NCBI GenBank assembly: GCA_011799875.1
Contig: CM022297.1
Span: 448,805,292-448,869,291, forward strand
Reading direction: 5' to 3'
DNA length: 64,000 bases
DNA from: Thinopyrum elongatum
Lineage: Eukaryota > Streptophyta > Magnoliopsida > Poales > Poaceae
Positions 24,101-35,825 of the stretch are shown here, one piece after another. The position numbers and the translations under genes are program-made. The notes below the pieces were generated by a model. The model did not search any database. It saw nothing but the letters and a program-made list of their open reading frames with translations, and had not been told where the DNA came from. The stretch's first letter is position 1. Each line of letters begins with the position of its first letter.

Positions 24101-25247
24101 ACACCGATGCAGTGTGACAGGCGTGTTCCAACATTGTGTTTCTCCTGAAGAGGGCCGTGAGATTTTAAGAGAGATCCATGAAAGTGATTGTGGGCATCAT
24201 GCCAGCTCTAAGTCCTTAGTGGCTAAATCTTTTCGTCATGGGTTTTATTGGTTGACGGCTCACGCTGATGCAGAGGATATCGTTAGTAAGTGTGATGGAT
24301 GTCAGAAATTTTCTCGACGGGCTCATGTGCTGGCTCAAGAGTTGAGGATGATTCCAATTACTTGGCCGTTTGCAGTCTGGGGGCTTGATATGGTTGGACC
24401 CTTCAAGAGGTCTAAGGATAAGAAAACCCACCTCTTGTTGGCAGTTGAAAAATTTACCAAGTGGGTTGAAGCAGAGCCGGTCGGCAAGTGTGATGCGGCG
24501 ACTGCAGTCTAGTTTATTAAAAAACCGATCTTCCGTTTTGGTTACCCTCATAGTATCTTCACTGATAATGGCACTAATTTGTCTAAGGGTGCTACGAAGG
24601 AGTTTTGTCAACGAGAGCATATTCGTCTTGATGTTTCTTCTATGGCTCATCCGCAGTCTAACGGTCAAGCTGAGAGGGCTAACCAAGAAATCTTGAGAGG
24701 CATAAAACCCTGGCTTATGGTTCCTTTGAAGAGAACGCCGGGCTGTTAGGTTGAAGAGTTACCTTCAGTACTCTGGAGTATCAATACCACCCCTAACAGG
24801 TCAACAGGCTATACGCCTTTCTTTATGGTCTACAACGCAGAGGCGGTTCTTCCAAGTGATATTCATCATGACTCGCCCCGCTTGGCGGCTTATGTTGAAG
24901 CTGATAATGAGATAGCACGTCAAAATGCACTCGATGCTTTGGATGAGGAGCGTGACCTTGCGGCGGCTCGTTCGGCAATATATCAACAAGACCTGCGTCG
25001 CTATCATAGCTGCATAGTTAAAACCCGGGCATTTCAAGAAGGTGACTTGGTGCTCCGGCTGATCCAAGATCAAACAGATATGCACAAGTTATCCCCACCT
25101 TGGGAAGGGCCCTTTGTGGTCAGCAAAAACCTGAATAACGGGTCCTATTACCTCATTGATATACGAGAACACAAAGATTCACGCAAGTCGGAGGAGGAGA
25201 CCCGTCGGCCCTGGAATATTGCTCATCTTCGGCCTTATTACACCTGA
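21129..25247 (+). pseudogene. Tat-I pol: protease, RT, two RNase H domains, integrase
   Basis: One reading frame throughout. Protease: VLMDGGSSINILYYDT with catalytic D-G-G-S at 21465. RT: FLDAYFGYHQIKM and the intact YVDD at 22626-22637. RNase H 1 spans about 22990-23450. A second, archaeal-type RNase H follows (IHFDGSRQLEGSGAG, NNAAENEALLHGL, CFGDSDLV; about 23480-23830). Integrase has the catalytic residues D (GLDMVGPF), D (TDNGTN) and E (NGQAERAN) and ends KSRKSEEETRRPWN-type sequence before the TGA at 25245. The frame is broken by stops at 21126, 21174, 21195, 21213, 22041, 23193, 24510 and 24747 (six TAG, two TGA, no TAA). Otherwise nearly complete. Confidence 0.92.
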
Positions 25248-26433
25248 GCCACCGGATCTTGTCTTTGTACATACATTTGTCAGTGTATATATATTTTATG
25301 ATCAATATAATAAAGCCGGCATCCCTGATAATTTAGGGCCTCTGTCGTTTCATTTCTGTGTATATGAGTCTTTATTATTTGGTTATAAGGTCATTTGGGG
25401 GCTTCCAACCCACCGGGTTTAGCTTTCATACCCTCTTGACCAGGCGTGGATGCCAAATTATGGGTTATCCTGCCTGTTTGCAACTTGTTACTCTGCCAGG
25501 TGACCCGCCGAACTCTTAACAGTCAATCTTTTTTAAGACCCTGAACCCGTTAAGGTTAAAATGGCGGCTTGTGTCATGTGAGAGTCGGCTTACAGTGAGC
25601 TAGGATTAACTCAAAGGCTGTGTGGCCCTTGAAAGCACATGGCCTTGTGAGCCAACTTGTTTGGTCGTGCTTTGGTAAGCCGGCCAGCCAATTATTTGAG
25701 CATTTTTGATTTTTTTCTTTTGAGTCCTTTGGATTTGTTTTTCCTAAAGATTTTTTCTGTTACGTGAATTTTGACAAACCGGATCATAAAGCTCCGATGG
25801 TATGCCTCATATTTGAGTATTTTGGGTTTTGGTAACCCGCCCTGGCTATGGACTTTAAAGTCGCCAGTATGCTTTGGTTTGAACAATTGAGGTCATGTGA
25901 TTACACAACTTTGGGTTGTCACCCGCTCTGGGTATTGATGTTTAAGACATTAGTATGATCCAAATCTACGGGTATGTTTTCAATTGTTATATGAATATTC
26001 GAGGTTTGGTAACCCGCCCTGGTTTTCGACTGTAAGTCACCAGCATGTTTCGGCTTGAATGGCCTAGATTATAGTCTTTTCAGTAATTGTATAAGACTAT
26101 ATTATGTTTGGGTTGTTACCCGCCCTGGCTGTTGACGTTAAGGCACCAGGGCATATGTTGTTCAACCTTTGTGCAGGACATGCAAAACTTTAAATGGAAA
26201 TACGAGTACTGGTATGGCCCATATGCGTGATTACATCAGGCATGACATAAATATTAAATTGGCGGCTCAAAAGTCAAAGTTTAACATGCACGAAGGCATG
26301 ACATGGCAGATCATTGTTTTAAACTAGCCTATTAGAAGGCTTTCACGAGCCTACAAGGTTGAAACAAAGTGTTTTCTGAAGCTGTAGTCTTACACCCTGG
26401 CCTGAAAGCTACCTGGACCATCATTACTATGCA
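25248..26433 (+). repeat. Tat-I 3' region with about 90-bp tandem repeats
   Basis: No sense ORF. Between 25833 and about 26150 a unit with core TAACCCGCCCTGG, followed about 15-20 bp later by TTAAAGTCGCCAGTATG-like sequence, occurs four times, starting near 25833, 25920, 26011 and 26117. Tat/Ogre elements are known to carry tandem repeats in their 3' untranslated part. Confidence 0.75.
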
Positions 26434-29400
26434 TCAGTTCCCTTCTTGGAGAGTTGACGACTCCGGGTCATCCCGCGCTGGCTCTTCTTCTTCTTCGGCC
26501 ATCTGAAGGTCAGGCGACATCCAGTCGATGTCGGTTAAGGCCTCGAATATGGCATCATCATTTATAATTGGAGCAGAGTCAAGGTCAGGGGCAAAGAGGT
26601 GCTTACGCCTGGCGGGAACAAGATTCATCACTTCATGGGTGGGCGGCTTAATTTTGTTGTTCTGTTCATCATAAGCCAGACTGTAGTGCTTCAGCTTCAG
26701 TTCTTCAATAAGTTTGCACGCCACGGGCCGCATCTCCCTGACGCACTTGTTAAAATCTTGTTCTTCAAAACTTGACCCGTCATCTTTATATTCGGGGCAT
26801 CCGGTGGCTATCTCTTCTGGGTCAAGTTCTGCTTGCCATGCTTTGGCTCGACCTAGAGCGACAATGGCTCCAGCTCGGGCGGCTGATAGACAGCACTCTT
26901 TGATTTGAGCCGATGCTGTTGAGAACTACTCTAGCACGGTCTTGAGAAGTGTTGGATGTCTCTTCCCACCTGATAAGGCCACAAGGTTTCGTAATGTTCC
27001 AGCATATAGTTGCTCAGTCAATGAATATACTGCCTTGAGCTTCATCAACATATTTTTGCCAAGGCTGGCACTTCTGGGGCCTGTTCATAAGTGATAAGCG
27101 GATTTAAAAGTTGAAGGACCAGGCGGTTTAAAGCAATATCAAAACAAATGTTGAAAGTGCACATGAGTCTTACCAAAGATGGTGGCTGTCATGTGGATGA
27201 TATGTTGTTTTAAGCCGGCAAGCTTGTTAGCAACCGGCTTAAATTGGGCTTCTGCTTCTTTGGCACGTTTGACTAAGCCTGCCTTCTCGGTTTCAAAGGC
27301 GGCTCTTTCGATAGTAAATTTAGCCTTGAGTTCTTCATTCTCCTTCAATGCAAACTGGAATTTGGACTCAGCTTTCACAGTTTCAGCTTCTTGATGTTTA
27401 ATTTTCTTTGCTAGCTCGCCTAGCTCCAACTCCTTCAGATTCAAAGCTTCCTATAGCAGGTTTGGGCATGGCGGTTCAAAGTATTATTCAGGGTAATTTC
27501 CTAAAGTCCCGAGCACATTGCAAGCAATATACTAGGCACTTGGGGCCTAATGTAGGACATTTTTTCTTATGAAGACCCAGCTTATCATTGTCAGATTAAG
27601 CCGACCCTTGGGGGCTACATGTTTGCTTCTATTAAATGGTTATTGATGACCTGGGTTATCATTGTCAGATTAAGCCGGCCCTTGAGGGCTACATGTTTGA
27701 CTTTATTAAAAGATATTGAAGACCCGGTTCATCCTTGTTAGTTTAAACCAGCCCGTGGGGGCTACATATTGGAATTCTTCAAGCTACAGTGACTATAAGT
27801 CCCGGCTCATCTTGTTAAGTTAAGCCGGCCCTTGGGGGCTACATATTTGGATCTCAGAGTTAATTATCGGTCTGGCTCATCTTGTTACTATGCGATTATG
27901 GTTGAAAAGCTGTACAAAGTTCATTCAAGATTAATATCTGAAAGACCTGGCTCATCCGGATAGGATAAGCCAGCCCTGAAAGGCTACAGTTTGAAGATTA
28001 TTATTAAGTCTACAATATACTCAACCTTTTCCTATCCTCTAGACTTGGCGGCTATAGGAATACATATGGAAAGGGGATAGCAACATACCTCATAGCGTTC
28101 CTTCATAAGGTTCACTAAGCCAGCTTCCAGATCACAGCTAGTATGGAGGCGGTTTAGATAGCCTGCGTGGATGTCACTTGCGCTGAAGCCAGCATAGCTC
28201 TCCAGATCCAGCTTTAATTTGCCTTTGTCTTCTGCTGGCGGTTCTTCTTTGGCACTATGCTTGGCCAAGACTGTGGGATTTCCTGGCTCTGTGTAGCCAG
28301 TACCGATGATGATGACATCTTCAGTATTCTTCTTGAAGGGGATTTCGTCAGTCGGTCTCGGAAGAGATGGCGACTTGGGACTTGGCGGGTCTTGATGAGC
28401 AGACGGATTGATGGTAGTGTGCAGTGGTTCTAGGACTGTGATATCAACTTGTGGTGGCGGGTCATTGATAAGACTGTCAGGATTTTCTGACGCCTCAGTT
28501 GCTACTGGCGTTTGTTTATCTGGCTCAACAGTTTGGGGATCTTTGGAAGAATCGCCCACCTTCTGTTTCTTGCCTACTTTTGCCACACCGATGCAACAAG
28601 AGAACAGGAATTCATAAATATGTTATTGCAAGTTATGTATGAAACAAGTATAAATACTTACCCAGGGGCAACTTTGAAGACATGCATCTGAGTCCCAGTA
28701 GATTCACCAGACGATGAATGAGGTGTTCCCTGGTAGTTTGAATCAGAAGAGTTGAGCGGTTGACGAATGAGACCCGCCTTTGGAAAGGAGAGGGATGGAT
28801 TATGTGGCACCTCATTTCGGCGCTTGCGAGGGGCAGGCGTGTTGGGTAAGCCGGCTGCAAGGTCTCCACCACAACTGCTCCGGGTTGTATGCTTTGCATC
28901 GTGCTGTTGTTTTTTCAAAATAAAATTGGGGTCCAGATAAGCAAGAGGATGAGAGAATCTTACTTTTCGAGAGACCCGCCGAGTTTTTTTGTCTTGGCAA
29001 AGGTTCCGAGTCGGAGGAGATTATGGTTACCTCTGCTGCGTCTGCATGGTTAGTCTGCGTCCAGATAAGCAAGGTCCTCGTCCTAGGAGGAGTTAGCGTC
29101 AATAAGTTGCATAAAAAGAAAGCCAAGAGAATCGAGTTCTACCTCCGACTCATTATCAAGGGTAAATAAGTCTTCAGCATCCTGTTTCTTTCCTTTGGTC
29201 CTTTTTGGAGCTCGAGATTTTACTTTGGCCTTTTTGGCTGGCTTATCTTGCAGTTTCTTGTTCCAGAAGGAAGAGCCAGCCTGAGAACATAAATGACAAT
29301 GAGAAGATGTGAAGTTTATGAGAGAATGATAAATAAGTTAAAGAATGGCTTAAAATACTTACGTCGGGAGCCGGATTAAGAACACAGAAAGGGTACAGTC

Positions 29401-31105
29401 CTGTTTTACTGCAGTTTTCTAAGGTCTCCCCGAGCAATGTCTTGATCATTTCATTGATTTGCTGATCCTCAAGACGTACTTGGCTGTATCGCTGCGGGTC
29501 CTTTACATCACATGTATATTGGTACATTAAGCCGGTGCGGCGGCTCAAAGGCAAAATCCTCCAGGCAACCCAGCAGCGGATTAGGTCAACTCTAGTTAAG
29601 CCGTTGGCTAATAAAGCCCTTATTCTTGAAAAGGTAGGCGTGTACTTGGCCCGTTCTGCAGTAGTGATCCGGTCAGGGAATTCATGCCTAGGGCTAAGCC
29701 AGAAGGGGTGGAAACCCGGCAGAGGATTTTCATCAGCTGGAGAGGTATCTTGGCAGTAGAACCAAGTCTGATTCCAGTCCTTGGGGTGACTGGGTAGTAC
29801 AGCTGCAGGGAAAACGGTGTCTCTCCGCCTCTAGATAGAAATCCCGCCGAGTTAAAGGCTAGGCCCGTCTATCATCTCGGTTTGGTGGTTCAGGTAATAG
29901 TACTCTCTGAATAAATCAACATTGGGTTACGCTTGAAGGTACACCTCATAGAAGACTTGAAAGTTGCATATATTGGAAACAGAGTTGGGGCCAATATCTT
30001 AGTGGTGCAGCTTGTAGAAGTTCAGAACATCCCGAAAGAATTTGGACCCGAGTGGTGAGAATCCACATAGGAGGTGATCTGAAAAGACTATAACTTCGCC
30101 CTCTTTAGGTTGATGCTTAGTTTCGACCCCTGGAACTCGCCAGTGGATGACGTTTTTTGCTGGCAAAACGCCCATCTCAACATACTCATTGAGGGATTGT
30201 TCAGTGACAGTGGAAGCAACCCAATCGCAAGAGGTGGTGGTCTTAGTCATGTTTGGCAGTGGATGCCTAAGAATAAAGAATTGACGGGTTAATATAATGA
30301 CATTAAGCCGCCCAATGATTAATGATTGGTTATAAGGTGCAAAATCCATCACAATGAAGAGTAAGAATAAACCGCCCAAATAAGCCAGTTGTGTACTGGC
30401 GGGTTACAAGTCCTGGTTATAAGGGACAATCATTATGGCGGGTTATGAAAAAGGTTATAAAATACATGGATAAGCCGGAAAGATCACGGTAGGTTACCGA
30501 TTCATGATTAAAATCAGATAAGTATTGGCAGAGTGCAAAATTACTACTGTAAGTCACCTGGGCAAGGCATGGCGGATCATTTATCTAAAGGTTGCAAGGT
30601 TATTGAAATTTTCGTTAACTGTGGAGAAAACAGATTTCACAAATGGCAGCTACAATTACAGATCTACCGCAATTCAGGAAAAAGGAAGAAATTTAAATCT
30701 AAATGTATGGCCACGGAATAACTGAGGAATTGTATGTTGATTGTGAAAGAAAAGGGATCTACCTGAGATTGAAATAACAACTGAGGCGAATACTGCTTCT
30801 ATTCCCTCTATGGTTCGGATTGAACTATGTTTTCTAAGTAACATTGGATGAACTTGGAGGAGCTTGACGGAACGATGATGAAGTCGACGAACTAGGGCAT
30901 TATAATGTGGATCTAAGAAGAAGATAGGATAATACCTGATGGAGTTGATGTAGAGCGGGAGTGCGCCGCAGTTTTCTGGTTCGTTCAGGTTGATGCAGCG
31001 GCCCCTGTGGAGTCGCCGGTGAAGGTCGGCCGGAGTTGCGGAGCTCTGGCGGCGGAGGTCACGAGGAGGAAGAAAATGTGGAAGCGAAAGGGGGGGGGGT
31101 AGAAG
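26434..31105 (-). pseudogene. Antisense multi-exon gene inside Tat-I (aORF, gypsy-type transposon domain)
   Basis: Minus-strand gene opposite to pol. Proposed exons from 5': leader 30936-31105; E1 29363-30266 with ATG at 30250; E2 29143-29280; a short weak E3 near 28960-29090; E4 about 28667-28910; E5 about 28090-28600; E6 27181-27450; E7 26434-about 27090, stop before 26434. Donors read GTAAGT, GTATTA, GTATGT or GTAAGA and acceptors TTCTTAG, TTCTCAG. E1 encodes a domain (GFSPLGSKFFRDVLNFYKL, then DIGPNSVSNICNFQVFYE) that I match to the Pfam family called putative gypsy-type transposon (PF04195). E5 is P/S/D/E-rich, E6 a K/E coiled coil, E7 an acidic tail. Four in-frame stops in E1 and one in E7 make this copy a pseudogene. 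Function unknown; extra antisense ORFs are known in Tat elements. Confidence 0.72.
27574..27995 (-). repeat. 74-bp tandem repeat in an intron of the antisense gene
   Basis: Six copies starting near 27574, 27648, 27721, 27799, 27870 and 27944 (spacing 71-78 bp), with shared cores GACCCGGCTCATC, TTAAGCCGGCCCTTG and GGGGGCTACAT. The array lies between E5 and E6 of the antisense gene. A PPT-like sequence (GGGGCCTAATGTAGG) stands just before it at 27542. Confidence 0.82.
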
Positions 31106-31128
31106 TGAAAAAGAAACCCCCTAGGGCC

Positions 31129-31136
31129 TATTTATA
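31129..31136 (-). promoter_or_regulatory. TATA box of the antisense gene
   Basis: The minus strand reads TTATAAATAGGCC; TATAAATA is at 31129-31136. About 30 bp downstream begins a pyrimidine-rich, then GC-rich leader that ends in a clean donor (CATCAG then GTATTATCC) at 30935/30936. Base composition and spacing fit a plant core promoter. Confidence 0.65.
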
Positions 31137-31390
31137 AGGAAAAAGTGAAACAGTGGAATGGCAGGTGCAGGAATCGAGGAGATGCCATGATTATCTAAAC
31201 ACTGAAGGCGCCTCAATTCTCGGACGACTAATTAATGCGAAAAGATCCGTTGTGATGTCACGGTTTTTTTTATGAATTTACTTCGCGTGATGTCATGGCG
31301 GGTTACAGTGTTTATTTCAAGGTTAAGCTTTGGAAAGATGACTCGCCAACTGAAGGAGTGAAGATTGACATGAACAAGTTCAGATCAACC

Positions 31391-31400
31391 TGGGGCCTAA
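31391..31400 (+). promoter_or_regulatory. Tat-I polypurine tract
   Basis: TGGGGCCTAA directly before the LTR start TGTTGGGG. It is weak as a purine run, but it is positioned correctly and is echoed at 27542. Confidence 0.6.
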
Positions 31401-31922
31401 TGTTGGGGATATAACCCCGAGGTGTGACCCACCCAGGAGGGGCCAGGTTACACCATTTGCGACTCAATGAAGAAAGCCCAAGTAGGCCCAAGAACGTTGA
31501 AGACGGCGGCTCAAGAGGCGGGCCTGGTGGTGGCCCAAGACCCAGACGTGTGAGACGCCATATAGTGACTTGCCTCGCAAGGCAAGGCGACTTAGAAACC
31601 GAGCCGGTCACGTGTGTGATCCGGCTCGGACTCTTGTAAGCCTCGGGCCTCGACCTGTGTATGTAAAGGCGAGACCCGGTGGCGGCTTAACTCAAGAAAC
31701 AACGAATCGATAGCTAGGTCAAGCGTGATTGCTCCCTTGTAATCGATACTCAAGCAATACAACTAGAAGCATGACGTAGGCTTTTACCTCGTTGTGAGGG
31801 GCCGAACCTGGGGAAACCTCTGTGTCCTTTGTCCCGTTCAACCCCTTCGAGCTAACCTACATTGCGATGGCTCAACACCTAAGTCCTTTCACAAGGGCAT
31901 CTGCCGTGTTAAATCCACAACA
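31401..31922 (+). repeat. Tat-I 3' LTR (522 bp)
   Basis: Starts TGTTGGGGATATAACC and ends AAATCCACAACA, with inverted termini TGTTG/CAACA. Copia-M sequence (GCTGATGG read on the minus strand) resumes at 31923. No partner LTR is present on the left of the element. Confidence 0.87.
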
Positions 31923-33620
31923 ATTACCATCAGCGTCAGTCTTCTTGAAGATCCATTTATTTTCTATGGCTTGCCGATCATCGGGCAAGTCCACCAAAGT
32001 CCATACTTTGTTCTCATACATGGATCCTATCTCAGATTTCATGGCCTCAAGCCATTTATTAGAATCTGGGCTCATCATAGCTTCTTCATAGTTCGTAGGT
32101 TTGCCATGGTCTAGTAACATGACTTCCAGGACAGGATTACCGTAGCACTCTGGTGCGGAACGTGCTCTGTTCGACCTACGAGGTCCAGTAGTAACTTGAT
32201 CTGAAGTTTCATGATCACCATCATTAGGTTCCTCTCTAGTTGGTGTAGGCATCACGGGAATGGATTTTTCTGATGTGCTACTTTCCAATTCGAGAGAAGG
32301 TACAATTACCTCATCAAGTTCTACTTTCCTCCCACTCACTTCTTTCGAGAGAAACTCCTTCTCTAGAAAGGAGCCATTCTTAGCAACAAAGATCTTGCCT
32401 TCGGATCTGTGGTAGAAGGTATACCCAATAGTTTCTTTAGGGTATCCTATGAAGATACACTTCTCCGATTTGGGTTCGAGCTTATCAGGCTGAAGCCTTT
32501 TGACATAAGTGTCGCAACCCCAAATTTTAAGAAACGACAGCTTAGGTTTATTGCCAAACCACAGTTCATATGGTGTCGTCTCAACGGATTTAGACAGTGC
32601 CCTATTTAACGTGAATGTGGCTGTCTCTAATGCATAACCCCAAAACGATAGTGGTAAATCGATAAGAGACATCATAGATCGCACCATATCCAATAAAGTA
32701 TGTTTACGATGTTCGAACACACCATTACGCTGTGGTGTTCCAGGTGGCGTGAGTTGTGAAACAATTCCACATTGTTTTAAATGAAGGCCAAACTCGTAAC
32801 TCAAATATTCACCTCCACGATCCGATCGTAGAAAGTTTATTTTCTTGTTACGATGATTCTCTACTTCACTCTGAAACTCTTTGAACTTTTCAAATGTTTC
32901 AGACTTGTGTTACATCAAGTAGATATACCCATACCTACTCAAATCATCTGCGAAGGTGAGAAAATAACGATTCCTGCCGCGTGCTTCAACACTCATCAGA
33001 CCGCATACATCGGTATGTATTATTTCCAGTAAGTCATTAGCTCGCTCCATTGTTCCGGAGAACGGAGTTTTAGTCATCTTGCCCATGAGGCATGGTTCGC
33101 AAGTATCAAATGATTCATAATCAAGTGATTCCAAAAGTACATCCGCATGGAGTTCTTCATGCGCTTTACACCAATATGACCTAAACGGCAGTGCCACAAG
33201 TAAGTTGCACTATCATTATCAACTTTGTATCTTTTGGCATCAATATTATGAATATGTGTATCACTACGATCGAGAGTCAATAAACCATTCACATTGGGTG
33301 TATGACCATAGAAGGTTTTATTCATGTAAACAGAACAACAATTATTCTCTGACTTAAATGAATAACCGTATTGCAATAAACATGATCTAATCATATTTAT
33401 GCTCAACGCAAACACCAAATAGCATTTATTTAGGTTCAACACTAATCCCGAAGATAGAGGGAGTGTGCGATGTTGATCGTATCAACCTTGGAATCACTTC
33501 CAACGCACATCGTCACCTCGCCCTTAACTAGTATATGTTTATTCTGCAACTCCTGTTTTGAGTTACTAATCTTAGCAACTGAACCGATATCAAATACCCA
33601 GGGGCTACTACGAACACTAG
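31923..33620 (-). pseudogene. Copia-M RT start, integrase and protease fragment
   Basis: Minus-strand copia pol. The largest open piece (to 32804) has the integrase C-terminal half with catalytic E (NGVFEHRKHT), the KWLEAMKSEIGSMYENKVWTL junction, and RT up to IFKKTDADGN, where it is cut by Tat-I. Upstream are the integrase core (32910-33197) and the zinc region (WHCRLGH, DTCEPC), separated by a stop near 32911 and a one-base deletion near 33150. The protease motif is D-I-G-S rather than D-T-G-S (about 33580). Inactive. Confidence 0.88.
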
Positions 33621-34252
33621 TAAGTTACACATCAATAACATGTATATCAAATATACCTTTGTTCACTTTGCCATCCTTCTTATCCGCCAAGTATTTGGGA
33701 CAATTCCACTTCCAGTGACCATTTACTTTGCAATAGAAGCACTCAGTTTCAGGTTTGGGTCTAGCTTTGGGCTTCTTCACGGGAGTAGCAACTTGCTGGC
33801 CATTCTTCTTGAAGTTCCCTTTCTTTCCCTTGCCCTTTTTCTTGAAACTAGTGGTCTTGTTAACCATCAACACTTGATGCTCCTTCTTGATTTCTACCTC
33901 CATCGATTTCAGCATCGCAAAGAGCTTGGGAATCATTTTCATCATCCTTTGCATATTATAGTTCATCACGAAGATCTAGTAGCTTGGTGATAGTGTCTGG
34001 AGAACTCTGTCAATCACTATTTTATCTGGAAGATTAACTCCCACTTGATTCAAGCGATTGTAGTACCCAGACATTCTGAGCACATGCTCACTGGTTGAGC
34101 TATTCTCCTCCATCTTGTAGGCAAAGTACTTGTCAGAGGTCTCATACCTCTCAACACGGGTGTGAGCCTGAGATACCAATTTCAGCTCTTGGAATATCTC
34201 ATATATTCCATGGCATTTCGAAATGTCTTTGAATCCCCAATTCTAAGCCGTA
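33621..34252 (-). pseudogene. Copia-M gag C-terminal part fused to LTR
   Basis: Holds an intact CCHC knuckle (CFYCKVNGHWKWNC near 33690-33735) and the lysine-rich tail of nucleocapsid, then capsid sequence with a stop near 33972. Homology to gag stops at 34252, in the codons before the family motif MLYGLE. The next base belongs to the LTR. The gag N-terminus, leader and PBS are deleted. A few bases of shared sequence (CGTAC) at the joint suggest illegitimate recombination. Confidence 0.86.
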
Positions 34253-35820
34253 CCGAACGTACGACACCTCCGCGTTCAGCACACGTTCAGCTCGGAGACA
34301 TCCTTGCCTTCTTGATCCAGCAAGATGGGCGAAGTTGTAGATGAGTTCTGGCAGCACGATGGCGTGGTGACGGTGATGATGATGCTATCTCCGCAGGGCT
34401 TCGCCTAAGCACTATGAAAATATGACCGAGGGACAAAACTGTGGAGAGGGGCGCCGCACACGGCTAAGACAATATTATATCCCTTGTGTGGCACCCCGCC
34501 CACATATATATAGGTGGGGGGGGAGAGGGGAAGCAGCCACGCGCACCATAGAGGTGGCCGGCCAGCCCTAGGGCTCCTGCGCTGGCCTGCGCCCCCTGCC
34601 ATAATTCCCCCAAGGGGGAAGGAAAGAGGAGAAGAGGGAAGGAAGGAGGAGGCCTACTCCCCTCTTTCCTTCTCTCCCTGAGAGCCGGCTACCATAGAGG
34701 GGCGCACCAGCCCCTTGTGGGCTGGTGTGCTCGCTTCTCTTGGCCCATATGGCCCATAGACCTCCCTTGGCTTACCGGAACCCCTTCCGGTGACCCGATG
34801 ACTACCCGGTACACCCTGAAACTCTTCCAGTGTCCAAATAGTATCGTACTATATATCAATCTTCACCTCCGGATCATTCCGGAGCTCTTAGTTATGTCTC
34901 TAATCTAATCCGGGACTCCGAACAACAATCAGTCACCAAATCACATAACTCATATAACACTATATCGTCAACGAATGTTAAGCGTGCGGACCCTACGGGT
35001 TCGAGAACTATGTAGACATGACCGAGCCACCTCCCCGGTCAATAACCAATAGCGGAACCTGGATGCCCATATTGGTTCCTACATATTCTACGAAGATCTT
35101 TATCGGTCGAACCATTATGACAACATACGTAATTCCCGTTGTCTGTCGGTATGTTACTTGCCCGCGATTCGATCATCGGTATCTCCATACCTAGTTCAAT
35201 CTCGTTACCGGCAAGTCTCTTTACTTGTTCCATAATACATCATCTCGTAACTAACTCTTTAGTCATTTGCTTGCAAGCTTATTATGATGTGTATTACCGA
35301 GAGGACCCAGAGATACCTCTCCGATGCTCAGAGTGACAAATCCCAATCTTGATCCATGCCAACTCAACAATCACCTTCGGAGATACCTGTAGAGCATCTT
35401 TATGATCACCCAGTTATGTTGTGACGTTTGATAGCACACAAGGTATTCCTCCGGTATTGGGGAGTTGCATAATCTCATAGTTGAAGGAATATGTATTTGA
35501 CATGAAGAAAGCGATAGCAATAAACTGAACGATCATTATGCTAAGCTAACGGATGGGTCTTGTCCATCACATCATTCTCCTAATGATGTGATCCCGTTAT
35601 CAAATGACAACACATGTCTATGGTTAGGAAACCTTAACCATATTTGATCAACGAGCTAGTCTACTAGAGGCTTACTAGGGACACGGTATTTGTTTATGTA
35701 TTCACACATGTATTTAAGTTTTCGATCAATACAATTCTAGCATGAATAATAAACCTTTATCATGAATAAGGAAATATAAAATAACAACTTTATTATTGCC
35801 TCTAGGGCATATTTCCTTCA
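34253..35820 (-). repeat. Copia-M 5' LTR, truncated
   Basis: Matches 16801-18306 from ACCGAACGTAC onward; roughly the first 175 bp of the plus-strand LTR sequence are missing because of the deletion at 34252. Ends CATATTTCCTTCA, then CTTCG. TATA stretch at 34503-34513. Confidence 0.9.
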
Positions 35821-35825
35821 CTTCG

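Larger units (their letters stand above)
18894..31922 (+). mobile_element. Tat-I: Tat-like Ty3/gypsy element lacking its 5' LTR
   Basis: Plus-strand gypsy element with gag (18910-21128), protease, RT, RNase H, a second RNase H domain and integrase (to 25247), a long 3' region with an antisense spliced gene, PPT and one 522-bp LTR (31401-31922). Integrase after RNase H shows the gypsy type; the second RNase H and the antisense gene point to the Tat lineage. There is no LTR or PBS on the left. Flanking Copia-M sequence on the left (RT end) and right (RT start) is not contiguous, so one deletion removed the 5' LTR, the leader and about 0.65 kb of Copia-M. Confidence 0.88.
16624..35820 (-). mobile_element. 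Copia-M: minus-strand copia element, internally deleted and invaded by Tat-I
   Basis: Left boundary TGTTGCGGAACG at 16624 (3' LTR, minus), right boundary CATATTTCCTTCA at 35820 (5' LTR), flanked by CTTCG duplications. The internal part is an RNase H remnant (18307-18893), Tat-I, an RT-start/integrase/protease segment (31923-33620) and a gag C-terminal part (33621-34252) fused directly to a truncated 5' LTR. PBS, leader, the gag N-terminus and about 0.65 kb of RT are missing. Same family as Copia-L and Copia-P. Confidence 0.9.

Noticed and set aside
27574..27995. CRISPR-like array
   Set aside because: Period of about 74 bp with diverged units and no constant short repeat/unique spacer pattern, in a plant retrotransposon; a tandem repeat.
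30525..30725. Two small plus-strand ORFs (62-66 codons) near the Tat-I 3' end
   Set aside because: They fall in the predicted long first intron region of the antisense gene and have no conserved features.
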